A stretch of DNA of 16,253 nucleotides, from NCBI GenBank assembly GCA_045648145.1, contig JAZRNK010000037.1, positions 1-16,253 on the forward strand, written 5' to 3'. The notes under the pieces were generated by a model. That model did not search any database. It saw only the letters and a list, made by a program, of their open reading frames with translations, and was not told the DNA's origin. Source of the DNA: UMGS172 sp045648145. Its GTDB lineage: Bacteria; Bacillota; Clostridia; Oscillospirales; Acutalibacteraceae. A program made the translations under genes and the position numbers. This document shows positions 6,053 to 13,477 of this stretch, in pieces (positions within the stretch are counted from its first letter, which is position 1; each line of letters begins with the position of its first letter).

Positions 6053-7885
6053 ATGTGTGGAATTGTAGGATTTACAGGAAAAAGGAACGCGGCTCCCATT
6101 CTTCTTGAGGGACTTGAAAAATTGGAATACCGCGGTTACGACTCGGCAGGTATTGCCGTTATGTACCACGGTAACACAAGCGTTGAAAAAACCATTGGTA
6201 GAATTAAATCACTTATTAAAAAGACCGATAACGGCAACTCGGTTTTAGGTAGACTTGGTATCGGTCATACCCGTTGGGCAACCCACGGTGCTCCGTCAGA
6301 CGTAAATGCCCATCCCCATTTAAGCGGTGACGGGAAAATAGCCGTCGTTCACAACGGTATTATTGAAAACTATACCCAGCTTCGCGCCGAGCTTACGGCA
6401 GAGGGTGTAACCTTTGCAAGTGAAACCGATACAGAGGTTGTTCCCCACCTTGTTTCGAAATACTATAATCAATGCGGTGATTTGCTCTCGGCTGTTAAAA
6501 GTGCAGTTGCAAAGCTCGACGGCTCGTATGCTCTCGGTATTATCTGTACCGATTATAAGGACACCCTTATAGCTGTCAGAAAATCAAGTCCTCTCATTAT
6601 CGGCGTCGGACAAAACGAAAGCTTTATTGCTTCCGACGTAACCGCCCTCGTTTCTCATACCAAAAAGGTTATTTATATGGACGACGATGAAATTGCCGTT
6701 CTCACCCCTGCCGACGTAATCATTTACGGTAATAACGGCGAAAAAGTAGAAAAAGAAATTGCAACAATAAATTGGGACATTGGTGTTGCTGAAAAGGGTG
6801 GCTACGAGCATTTTATGATGAAGGAAATGCTTGAACAACCCAAAGTAACCGAACGCACTATTCAGCCCCGTATTAAAAACGGCGAAATTGTGTTGGATAA
6901 TATAAAACTCGATAAAGAAAAATTGCAGAATTTCAACCGCATTATCATAACCGCTTGCGGCTCGGCATCCTATGCAGGTCAGGCGGCAAAATATATGATC
7001 GAGCATTTGACCCGTATCCCTGTTGAAATCGATTTGGCATCCGAGCTTCGCTACCGCAACCCCATTATCGACGAAAAAACCTTGCTTATCGTCATAAGCC
7101 AGTCAGGTGAAACTGCCGATACTATTGCCGCTATGAAGGAATGTAAAGAGCGCGGCGCCTACGTGCTTTCTATTGTAAACGTTGTAGGCAGCACAATAGC
7201 CAAGCTTTCAGACGATGTTTTATATACCTGGGCAGGTCCCGAAATCGCTGTTGCTACAACCAAGGGCTATACAACTCAGCTTGCCGTTTTGTATATGTTC
7301 GGCATATACGCAGGCCGCCAGCTTGGAAGAATCACAAAAGAACAGTATAATGAGCTTATAGCCGACCTTGAAAAACTGCCCTCGCAAATGCAAGAGGCTA
7401 TCGAAACCAACACCCACCTTCACGACCTTGCCAAGCAATACTACCGTCATAAATCAATATTCTTTATAGGCAGAAACGTTGATTATGCCGTATGTATGGA
7501 AGGCTCTCTGAAGTTAAAGGAAATATCTTATCTTCATTCCGAAGCCTACGCGGCAGGCGAACTCAAGCATGGCACCATCTCACTTATTGAGGACGGAACG
7601 TTGGTTATCGCCCTTGCCTGCTACGAGCCGTTGTTTGATAAAACCATGAGCAACATTAAAGAGGTCAAGGCAAGAGGCGCTACGGTTTTAGGCGTTGCGC
7701 TTAAAGGCAACGAGGAGATTTTTGCCGAATCTGATAACGTCATTTTTGTTCCGAAAATCAATCCCCTTTTCTCAGCTTCGGTCGAAGTAATTCCACTTCA
7801 GCTTTTTGCCTACTATGTAGCTAAAGAAAACGGTTGCGATATAGATAAACCTCGTAACCTTGCCAAATCAGTAACCGTTGAATAA
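6053..7885 (+). CDS. glmS: Glutamine--fructose-6-phosphate aminotransferase (isomerizing)
   Basis: GlmS makes glucosamine-6-phosphate from fructose-6-phosphate and glutamine, the first step to UDP-GlcNAc and peptidoglycan. The 610-residue protein has an N-terminal class II glutaminase domain starting MCGIVGF, whose Cys2 becomes the N-terminal nucleophile. Other glutaminase motifs are RGYDSAG (27-33), HTRWATHG (72-79) and HNGIIENY (100-107). Two SIS domains follow: ACGSASYAG at 301-309 and SQSGET at 349-354 in the first, and the second from about 460. The invariant C-terminus PRNLAKSVTVE is present, with the sugar-binding Lys605. The start must be 6053, because an upstream in-frame ATG (5993) would bury the catalytic cysteine. 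The ribosome binding site AAAGG is about 12 bases upstream, longer than usual, and lies inside a hairpin. A ribozyme upstream and a terminator downstream make it a single-gene transcript. Confidence 0.98.
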   Translation: MCGIVGFTGKRNAAPILLEGLEKLEYRGYDSAGIAVMYHGNTSVEKTIGRIKSLIKKTDNGNSVLGRLGIGHTRWATHGAPSDVNAHPHLSGDGKIAVVHNGIIENYTQLRAELTAEGVTFASETDTEVVPHLVSKYYNQCGDLLSAVKSAVAKLDGSYALGIICTDYKDTLIAVRKSSPLIIGVGQNESFIASDVTALVSHTKKVIYMDDDEIAVLTPADVIIYGNNGEKVEKEIATINWDIGVAEKGGYEHFMMKEMLEQPKVTERTIQPRIKNGEIVLDNIKLDKEKLQNFNRIIITACGSASYAGQAAKYMIEHLTRIPVEIDLASELRYRNPIIDEKTLLIVISQSGETADTIAAMKECKERGAYVLSIVNVVGSTIAKLSDDVLYTWAGPEIAVATTKGYTTQLAVLYMFGIYAGRQLGRITKEQYNELIADLEKLPSQMQEAIETNTHLHDLAKQYYRHKSIFFIGRNVDYAVCMEGSLKLKEISYLHSEAYAAGELKHGTISLIEDGTLVIALACYEPLFDKTMSNIKEVKARGATVLGVALKGNEEIFAESDNVIFVPKINPLFSASVEVIPLQLFAYYVAKENGCDIDKPRNLAKSVTVE

Positions 7886-7887
7886 TA

Positions 7888-7927
7888 AAAAAAGACTGCA
7901 CATTTTGTGTGCAGTCTTTTTGCTTTT
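7888..7927 (+). terminator. Intrinsic terminator of glmS
   Basis: AAAAGACTGCACA and TGTGCAGTCTTTT form a strong stem with a TTTTG loop (7903-7907), followed by TTTTTGCTTTTTT. It begins 3 bases after the stop codon. Confidence 0.95.
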
Positions 7928-7972
7928 TTATGTATCAAAAAACTATTAAAAGCGCAAAATGAAAATTGCCGC

Positions 7973-7990
7973 AATATTATATATAATATT
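7973..7990. repeat. 18-base perfect AT-only palindrome
   Basis: AATATTATATATAATATT is its own reverse complement. It lies in the AT-rich stretch between the glmS terminator and the next promoter (7928-8073), which otherwise shows nothing I can name. It may be chance in such base composition. Confidence 0.3.
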
Positions 7991-8073
7991 GAATTTTGGG
8001 AATTATTACAAAAATTTTAAAACCAAGAATTACAATTTCGAGCATTTTTCAAGCAAAAATCGTTAATTTTTTA

Positions 8074-8102
8074 TTGAAAAATAGTGTGCTATTGTATATA
8101 AT
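8074..8102 (+). promoter_or_regulatory. Predicted sigma-A promoter of the CofE-like/guaA/AGCS unit
   Basis: TTGAAA (8074-8079) and a perfect TATAAT (8097-8102) have an exact 17-base spacer. The start is expected near 8109, giving a leader of about 58 bases. Confidence 0.85.
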
Positions 8103-8127
8103 ATTTCAGTAATAGATTGTTATGCAA

Positions 8128-8145
8128 CACGGGGCTTTCCCCGTG
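8128..8145 (+). promoter_or_regulatory. Leader hairpin before the CofE-like gene
   Basis: CACGGGG and CCCCGTG form a perfect 7-bp GC-rich stem with a CTTT loop, ending 5 bases before the ribosome binding site AAAGGA (8151-8156). It has no U-tail, so it is not a terminator. It could stabilise the mRNA 5' end or affect translation. Confidence 0.5.
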
Positions 8146-8166
8146 AATAGAAAGGAAGACAAATAT

Positions 8167-9369
8167 ATGTCAGAAAATGTTCGCCTCGTCGGTACTGTTT
8201 CAAGGGGTATCCGTTGCCCCATTATCCGCGAAGGTGACGACCTCGCACATATCGTAGCAGATAGTGTTTTGGCCGCTGCCAAAAGTGAAGGCTTTAATCT
8301 TCGTGACCGCGATGTTATCTCAATTACAGAATCAATCGTGGCCCGTGCCCAAGGAAACTATGCATCGGTTGACGATATTGCCGCAGATGTTGCCAAAAAG
8401 CTCGGCAACGGTACAATAGGCGTTATATTCCCTATTCTTTCGCGTAACCGTTTTGCTATCTGTCTTCGCGGTATTGCTAAAGGCGTTAAAAAGGTTGTGC
8501 TTATGTTAAGCTACCCCTCTGACGAGGTAGGTAACGAGCTCGTAAGCCTTGATAAAATAGATGCTGCCGGTGTTAATCCGTATTTCGATGTGCTTTCACT
8601 CGAACGCTATCGTGAGCTTTTCGGTGAAAACAAGCACGAGTTTACCGGTGTTGATTATGTCGAATACTATAGCAATCTGATTCGTGAAATGGGCGCAGAG
8701 GCTGAAGTTATCTTTGCTAATCAGCCCAAGGCCATACTTCAATATGCCGACTGCGTGCTTAACTGTGATATTCACACACGTAAGCGCACCAAGAGAATTT
8801 TAGAGGCGGCAGGCGCCAAAAAGGTTTGCAGCCTTGACGATATTCTTAACGAGTCCCAAAACGGAAGCGGCTGTAACGAAAAATATGGCCTTTTAGGTTC
8901 AAATAAATCTACCGAGAATACAATTAAGCTCTTCCCGAGAGAGTGTAAGCAGCTTGTTCTCGATATTCAAAAGCTTATCTTTGATGCAACCGGCAAACAC
9001 GTTGAGGTTATGGTTTACGGTGACGGTGCATTTAAAGACCCCCAAGGCAAAATCTGGGAACTTGCAGACCCTGTTGTTTCCCCCGCATTTACCGACGGAC
9101 TTATCGGTACGCCTAACGAGCTTAAGTTAAAATACCTTGCCGATAATGATTTCAAAGACCTTTCAGGCGAAGCCTTAAAAGAGGCCATCTCAAAAAGTAT
9201 AAAACAAAAGGATAATAACCTTGTAGGTAATATGGCTTCTCAAGGCACCACTCCCCGTCAGTTGACCGACTTGATAGGCTCACTTTGTGACCTCACCAGC
9301 GGTTCAGGCGATAAAGGAACGCCCGTGGTCCTTGTTCAAGGATATTTCGATAACTACACCAATTCTTAA
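8167..9369 (+). CDS. CofE-like protein (coenzyme F420-0:L-glutamate ligase family)
   Basis: The 400-residue protein matches the F420_ligase (CofE) family. Its N-terminal region IREGDDLAHIVADSV (20-34) and RDRDVISITESIVARAQGNY (46-65) correspond to the nucleotide and metal-binding part of that fold. Other well-conserved stretches are VIFPILSRNRFAICLRGIAKG (86-106), YGDGAFKDPQGKIWELADP (284-302) and SQGTTPRQLTDLIGSLCDLTSGSGDKGTP (358-386). Archaeal and actinobacterial CofE adds glutamate to coenzyme F420 using GTP. Clostridia of this type are not known to make F420, so the substrate here is unknown and the family name should not be taken as the reaction. The start is ATG 8167-8169, with AAAGGA 10 bases upstream; an earlier in-frame ATG at 8122 would translate through the leader hairpin. 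The stop overlaps the guaA ribosome binding site, implying translational coupling. Confidence 0.85.
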   Translation: MSENVRLVGTVSRGIRCPIIREGDDLAHIVADSVLAAAKSEGFNLRDRDVISITESIVARAQGNYASVDDIAADVAKKLGNGTIGVIFPILSRNRFAICLRGIAKGVKKVVLMLSYPSDEVGNELVSLDKIDAAGVNPYFDVLSLERYRELFGENKHEFTGVDYVEYYSNLIREMGAEAEVIFANQPKAILQYADCVLNCDIHTRKRTKRILEAAGAKKVCSLDDILNESQNGSGCNEKYGLLGSNKSTENTIKLFPRECKQLVLDIQKLIFDATGKHVEVMVYGDGAFKDPQGKIWELADPVVSPAFTDGLIGTPNELKLKYLADNDFKDLSGEALKEAISKSIKQKDNNLVGNMASQGTTPRQLTDLIGSLCDLTSGSGDKGTPVVLVQGYFDNYTNS

Positions 9370-9376
9370 AGGAGGA
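9367..9376 (+). promoter_or_regulatory. guaA ribosome binding site overlapping the upstream stop codon
   Basis: TAAAGGAGGA contains the TAA of the CofE-like gene and a near-perfect Shine-Dalgarno sequence 8 bases ahead of the ATG at 9385. This layout favours coupled translation of the two proteins. Confidence 0.85.
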
Positions 9377-9384
9377 CTTAGTTT

Positions 9385-10365
9385 ATGTCAAATATTGTTC
9401 GACCTGATTCTATGGCAAGAATAACCACTAAAGAGCTTGCCGATGCATTTATTGCCGAGCAGGTGGCCGAAATTCGCGCCCAAGTAGGCAACGGCAAAGT
9501 CCTTCTTGCTTTGTCCGGCGGTGTTGACTCATCGGTTGTTGCAGCACTTCTTATTAAGGCCATTGGCAAACAGCTTGTTTGTGTTCACGTTAACCACGGC
9601 CTCATGCGTAAGGGCGAAAGTGAACAGGTTGTCGAGGTTTTCGGTAAGGAACTCGACGCAAACCTTGTTTATATTGATGCTACCGACCGATTTTTAGACC
9701 TGCTCGCAGGTGTCAGTGACCCCGAAAAGAAGCGTAAAATCATCGGCGGCGAGTTTATCAAGGTCTTTGATGAGGAAGCCCGTAAGCTCGAAGGTATAGG
9801 CTTTTTGGCACAGGGTACAATCTACCCTGATATTTTGGAAAGCGATGGAGTAAAAGCTCACCACAACGTTGGTGGACTGCCTGAGGATATGAAGTTTGAG
9901 CTTGTCGAGCCCGTTAAGCTTCTTTACAAAGACGAGGTTCGAGTTGTAGGTGAAGCCCTCGGCCTACCTCACGCAATGGTTTACCGTCAGCCCTTCCCCG
10001 GCCCCGGTCTTGGCGTTCGTTGTTTGGGCGCCATCACACGTGACCGTTTACACGCTTTAAGAGAAGCTGATGCAATTTTGCGTGAGGAATTTGACAAAAA
10101 CGGTCTTGCCAAAAAGGTATGGCAATATTTCATTGCCATTCCCGACGTTAAAAGCGTTGGAGTTAAAAATAGTAAGCGCTACGAGGGTTGGCCAGCAATC
10201 ATTCGCGCCGTTAACACCACCGATGCCATGAGCGCCACTATTGAAGAAATTCCTTATCCGCTTCTACATCACATTACTGACAGAATTACTCACGAAGTCG
10301 AAGGCATTAACCGTGTCCTTCTCGATCTCACACCCAAGCCCATCGGCACTATCGAGTGGGAATAA
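9385..10365 (+). CDS. guaA: GMP synthase, stand-alone ATP pyrophosphatase/dimerisation part (no glutaminase domain)
   Basis: This 326-residue protein corresponds to the C-terminal two thirds of GuaA, which adenylylates XMP and aminates it to GMP. It shows the PP-loop LSGGVDSSV (43-51), the HVNHGLMRKGE segment (68-78), AQGTIYPDILES (142-153), RQPFPGPGLGVR (201-212) and the C-terminal IEWE. A normal bacterial GuaA is about 510-530 residues with an N-terminal glutamine amidotransferase. That domain is absent here: the reading frame opens with its own strong AAAGGAGG and ATG, and the upstream gene is unrelated. Split GMP synthetases are standard in archaea (GuaAa plus GuaAb). The ammonia source here must therefore be free ammonia or a separate glutaminase encoded elsewhere. 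The gene is second in a three-gene rightward unit. Confidence 0.93.
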   Translation: MSNIVRPDSMARITTKELADAFIAEQVAEIRAQVGNGKVLLALSGGVDSSVVAALLIKAIGKQLVCVHVNHGLMRKGESEQVVEVFGKELDANLVYIDATDRFLDLLAGVSDPEKKRKIIGGEFIKVFDEEARKLEGIGFLAQGTIYPDILESDGVKAHHNVGGLPEDMKFELVEPVKLLYKDEVRVVGEALGLPHAMVYRQPFPGPGLGVRCLGAITRDRLHALREADAILREEFDKNGLAKKVWQYFIAIPDVKSVGVKNSKRYEGWPAIIRAVNTTDAMSATIEEIPYPLLHHITDRITHEVEGINRVLLDLTPKPIGTIEWE

Positions 10366-10398
10366 TTTTCACTTTTAAATTCTTTTAAGGAGTTTGTT

Positions 10399-11805
10399 AT
10401 GCAAGCAATTCTTGATTTTTTTACGGGAACACTTAACACTATTGCTTGGATGTATGTCCTTTTACCCTGTGTAGCTATCGGCGGCATATATTTCACAATC
10501 AGAAACCGAGGAATGCAGTTTACCAAATTCGGTTACGTGCTTAAAAATACCATTGGTAAAATCTTTCACAAGCAAACCGTACAAGAAGGCGCCGTTTCAC
10601 CATTTCAGGCATTAACCACTGCTTTGGCAGCAACAGTTGGAACAGGTAACATCATTGGAACAACCCAGGCAATAGCGATGGGTGGCTACGGTGCTATTTT
10701 CTGGCTTTGGGTTGCAGCACTTCTTGGTATGATTATCAAGTATTCAGAGGTTACTCTGTCTGTTCACTTCCGTGAGCGCAACAAAAAAGGCGACTGGGTT
10801 GGGGGCCCTATGTACTACATAGTTAACGGCTTGGGCAAAAACTGGAAATGGTTAGCTGTTCTGTTCGCCATCTTTGCAACGCTTGCATCATTTGGTATCG
10901 GTAACCTTTCTCAAGCCAACAGTATTACCGGCTCTATAAATAACGCCCTTTCGGCATTTATTCCTTCTTTGGCATCACACAAAGGCACTATTAGTTTAGT
11001 AGTTGGTATTTTAATAGCGTTGCTTACAGCTATTGCATTGTTCGGTGGCATAAGACGTATCGGTAAGATTACCGAGCTGCTGGTTCCCGTCATGAGCGTA
11101 TTCTACATAGTTTTCACATTAGTAATTATTTTTATCAATTACGCAAATATAGGCAATGCTTTTAAATTGATTTTCACCGCCGCTTTTAACACCAAAGCCG
11201 TTATGGGCGCCGCAACAGGTATTGCTTTAAAGGAAGCTCTTGTCTGGGGCTTGCGCCGAAGTGCTTTCTCCAATGAAGCAGGTCTTGGCTCTGCTGCTAT
11301 TGCCCACGCAGCTGCCGAAACCGAAGGTCCTGTCCAGCAAGGACTTTTCGGAGTTTTCGAGGTTTTCGTGGATACACTTGTAATATGCACCTTGACCGGA
11401 CTTACCGTTATCGTCAGCGGCGTTGATATTGCATTTGGCGTAAAGCCCGGCTCAGATATTATCACTAATGCTTTTGCCACTGTTTTTGGCGATAGGTTTG
11501 CTTCTCTCTTTGTTGCAATTGCTTTGATGTTCTTCGCTTATTCAACCATTCTTGGATGGTCACTCTACGGCACAAGATGTATTGAATATCTCTTTGGTTT
11601 AAAGGCTACTAAGGTTTATCAGCTTATCTTCGTTGTTATGATAGTTGTAGGCGCAACAACCTCTTTGGATGTCGTTTGGGACGTTACCGACACCTTTAAC
11701 GGACTTATGGCAATTCCTAACTTTATTGCTCTGTTCGCACTGTCCGGCGTAGTCGCAAAGCTGACTAAAGAACATTTTAACAGCATTAAAACCCTAAGAA
11801 AATAA
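10399..11805 (+). CDS. AGCS family sodium:alanine/glycine-type symporter
   Basis: The 468-residue integral membrane protein has about ten or eleven hydrophobic segments. It carries the AGCS signatures GAVSPFQALTTALAATVGTGNIIG (64-87), WVGGPMYYI (133-141) and RRSAFSNEAGLGSAAIAHAAAET (286-308). Family members import small neutral amino acids (alanine, glycine, sometimes glutamine) with Na+ or H+; the substrate here cannot be read from sequence. The start is ATG 10399, with AAGGAG at 10387-10392. It lies 33 bases after guaA without a visible terminator or clear promoter, so it probably shares the upstream transcript. A perfect terminator follows. Confidence 0.93.
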   Translation: MQAILDFFTGTLNTIAWMYVLLPCVAIGGIYFTIRNRGMQFTKFGYVLKNTIGKIFHKQTVQEGAVSPFQALTTALAATVGTGNIIGTTQAIAMGGYGAIFWLWVAALLGMIIKYSEVTLSVHFRERNKKGDWVGGPMYYIVNGLGKNWKWLAVLFAIFATLASFGIGNLSQANSITGSINNALSAFIPSLASHKGTISLVVGILIALLTAIALFGGIRRIGKITELLVPVMSVFYIVFTLVIIFINYANIGNAFKLIFTAAFNTKAVMGAATGIALKEALVWGLRRSAFSNEAGLGSAAIAHAAAETEGPVQQGLFGVFEVFVDTLVICTLTGLTVIVSGVDIAFGVKPGSDIITNAFATVFGDRFASLFVAIALMFFAYSTILGWSLYGTRCIEYLFGLKATKVYQLIFVVMIVVGATTSLDVVWDVTDTFNGLMAIPNFIALFALSGVVAKLTKEHFNSIKTLRK

Positions 11806-11822
11806 TATTAACTTTTTAAAAC

Positions 11823-11860
11823 AAAAGCGGCTTGAAACCTGTTGGTTTCAAGCCGCTTTT
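11823..11860. terminator. Bidirectional intrinsic terminator between the AGCS gene and the TetR gene
   Basis: A perfect 17-bp stem (11823-11839 with 11844-11860) surrounds a TGTT loop and is flanked by AAAA on the left and TTTT on the right. It therefore works on both strands for the convergent genes ending at 11805 and 11866. Confidence 0.95.
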
Positions 11861-11865
11861 ATAAT

Positions 11866-12417
11866 TTATATTGCCAACAAAAAATACTCGGTTATAACTT
11901 CCGGTGATTGCTGCATTTTATTGGCAACCCACCACTTTACTGTTTCCACAAAAGTACAGATGATATGATTTATTAAAAAATCTTTGGGCAATTTCTTCAA
12001 TTTTTCATTTTCAAAGGTTTCTATTTGACTTTCAACAAGTCTTTTAAGACCACTCTTGAAATGATACAAAAACAACTCGTTATTCTGACACGAAAGTAAC
12101 TCTAAAATATGATTATCATTTCTCTGTAAGTGCTGAAACAAATGCAAAAAAGCCGAAGATGGCGCATCACAGTCAAAAATATGCTTGTGATTACTAAAAT
12201 GCTCATCCATGGCATCAAAAATATGACAAAAAAGCTCTTCACAAAACTCCTTCAAAAGAAACTCCTTTGTTTCAAAATGGGCATAAAAAGTTGCTCTGCC
12301 AATGTCGGCATACTCAATTATCTCGCCCACCGTAATTTCACCGACATCCTTTTCCGACAGCAACTGCGTGAACGCTTTAAATATTGCCTCCCTTGTTTTT
12401 CTCTGCCTTCTATCCAT
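11866..12417 (-). CDS. TetR/AcrR family transcriptional regulator
   Basis: The 183-residue protein has a typical TetR N-terminal DNA-binding domain. RRQRKTREAIFKAFTQLLSEK forms helix 1, and residues 26-49 (EITVGEIIEYADIGRATFYAHFET) form the helix-turn-helix, with the usual FYxHFxTKE motif. The C-terminal ligand domain (about 60-183) is not diagnostic. TetR proteins are mostly dimeric repressors released by a small ligand. Here the gene is divergent from a metal exporter, with two inverted repeats between them, so it probably represses both and may sense a metal-linked or toxic signal; that is inference. I chose ATG 12415-12417 because GGAG (12424-12427) sits 6 bases upstream. ATGs at 12423 and 12429 in the same frame are alternatives. 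Confidence 0.9.
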   Translation of the reverse strand: MDRRQRKTREAIFKAFTQLLSEKDVGEITVGEIIEYADIGRATFYAHFETKEFLLKEFCEELFCHIFDAMDEHFSNHKHIFDCDAPSSAFLHLFQHLQRNDNHILELLSCQNNELFLYHFKSGLKRLVESQIETFENEKLKKLPKDFLINHIICTFVETVKWWVANKMQQSPEVITEYFLLAI

Positions 12418-12442
12418 AAGCATCTCCATACATTTTTCAAAA

Positions 12443-12462
12443 TTTGTTCAGTATCGAACAAA
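12443..12462. promoter_or_regulatory. Operator-like inverted repeat near the tetR start site
   Basis: TTTGTTC (12443-12449) and GAACAAA (12456-12462) are perfect 7-base arms 6 bases apart. They lie just downstream of a tetR -10 (TATAAT on the minus strand at 12471-12476), where a bound repressor would block tetR itself. Confidence 0.6.
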
Positions 12463-12478
12463 CGTCAAAAATTATATA

Positions 12479-12507
12479 TTGTAAATCTAACCATCTTTAC
12501 GTATAAT
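12479..12507 (+). promoter_or_regulatory. Predicted promoter of the cation diffusion facilitator gene
   Basis: TTGTAA (12479-12484) and TATAAT (12502-12507) are 17 bases apart. The likely start is near 12514, inside the second inverted repeat. Confidence 0.7.
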
Positions 12508-12510
12508 AAT

Positions 12511-12531
12511 GAACAGAGTGTTCGATAACAA
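12511..12531. promoter_or_regulatory. Second operator-like repeat at the exporter start site
   Basis: GAACA and TGTTC flank GAG (12511-12523), and an overlapping TGTTCGATAACA follows. The reverse-strand TATCGAACA is shared with the other site (GTATCGAACA), so the two probably bind the same TetR protein. Confidence 0.5.
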
Positions 12532-12578
12532 ATACATTGTATCTTAATTTTATATAAAAGTCAACCGAGGTGTAATTT

Positions 12579-13475
12579 GTGAAAACCCAAAGAAACATTT
12601 TAATTGCCTTTGTTTTAAACCTGTCTTTTTCAATATTTGAGTTTATAGGCGGTTTTTTTACGGGCAGTGTTGCCATTATTTCGGATGCTGTTCACGACAT
12701 AGGTGACGCGGCAAGTATAGGCTTTTCCTATTTTCTTGAGCGTAAAAGCATAAAGCAGCCCGACGAGAAATACACCTACGGCTATGCCCGTTATTCCGTA
12801 ATCGGAGGTTTAATAACCACCTTGATTTTGCTTGTTGGCTCAATTACGGTTATTTACAATGCAATAGACAGAATAATTAACCCCACCTCTATCAACTATA
12901 ACGGAATGATTATATTTGCCTGCTTTGGCGCTGTGGTAAATTTGTGCGCCGCTTATTTTACCCGCGACGGTCATTCAATAAACCAAAAAGCAGTTAATCT
13001 GCATATGCTTGAAGACGTTTTGGGTTGGATCGTCGTGCTTGTCGGTGCCGTTGTTATGCGCTTTACCGACTTTGCAATTATTGACCCGATTATGTCTATC
13101 GGTGTTGCTGTATTTATATTAATAAACGCCCTTAAAAACCTAAAAGAAGTGCTTGATTTGTTTCTCGAAAAAATTCCTGAAGGCATGGCGGTTGAAGACA
13201 TTAAGCAACACGTGGCTGAAATTGACGGCGTTTTAGACGTACACCACGTTCACGTTTGGAGTACCGACGGTCAAACGGTATATACCACAATGCACATTGT
13301 GACCAATGCTGATAATCACCAAATTAAACACGCCGTGCGCGACGTTTTAAGGGAAATAGGCATCGTTCACGCAACGCTTGAATTGGAAGCCGAGAATGAA
13401 CATTGCCATGAGGAACATTGCCACGTAGAAGCACACGACAGCGGTGGGCATCATCATCACCATCACCATCATTAA
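12579..13475 (+). CDS. Cation diffusion facilitator (CDF) metal exporter with His-rich tail
   Basis: The 298-residue membrane protein has six hydrophobic segments in the first about 190 residues and a cytoplasmic domain after that. The metal site residues are visible: SDAVHDIGD in helix 2 (His39, Asp43) and HMLED in helix 5 (His142, Asp146), the His/Asp pattern of zinc-type CDFs. The cytoplasmic domain contains VHHVHVWSTDG (221-231), typical of the dimerising C-terminal fold. It ends in a metal-binding tail, EHCHEEHCHVEAH, then GG and eight consecutive His. CDFs export Zn2+, Co2+ or similar divalent ions in exchange for protons; zinc is likely but not proven. The start is GTG 12579-12581 with GAGGTG 6 bases upstream. 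Control by the divergent TetR protein is probable. Confidence 0.93.
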   Translation: MKTQRNILIAFVLNLSFSIFEFIGGFFTGSVAIISDAVHDIGDAASIGFSYFLERKSIKQPDEKYTYGYARYSVIGGLITTLILLVGSITVIYNAIDRIINPTSINYNGMIIFACFGAVVNLCAAYFTRDGHSINQKAVNLHMLEDVLGWIVVLVGAVVMRFTDFAIIDPIMSIGVAVFILINALKNLKEVLDLFLEKIPEGMAVEDIKQHVAEIDGVLDVHHVHVWSTDGQTVYTTMHIVTNADNHQIKHAVRDVLREIGIVHATLELEAENEHCHEEHCHVEAHDSGGHHHHHHHH

Positions 13476-13477
13476 TC

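Noticed and set aside
8122..8166. Upstream start of the CofE-like protein at 8122
   Set aside because: It lacks a ribosome binding site and reads through a GC-rich leader hairpin. ATG 8167 has AAAGGA at good spacing and begins at the family's usual N-terminus.
12302..12528. Small plus-strand frames opposite tetR
   Set aside because: They overlap the TetR helix-turn-helix coding region in antisense and run through the operator region; composition is not protein-like.
13450..13475. His run as an artificial affinity tag
   Set aside because: The codons are mixed and preceded by a natural His/Cys/Glu-rich CDF tail, and chromosomal sequence and a native terminator follow, so it is native.
13441..13475. 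CAT/CAC triplet run as a CRISPR or tandem repeat array
   Set aside because: It is in-frame coding for the metal-binding tail and has no repeat-spacer structure. No CRISPR array was seen anywhere in the window.
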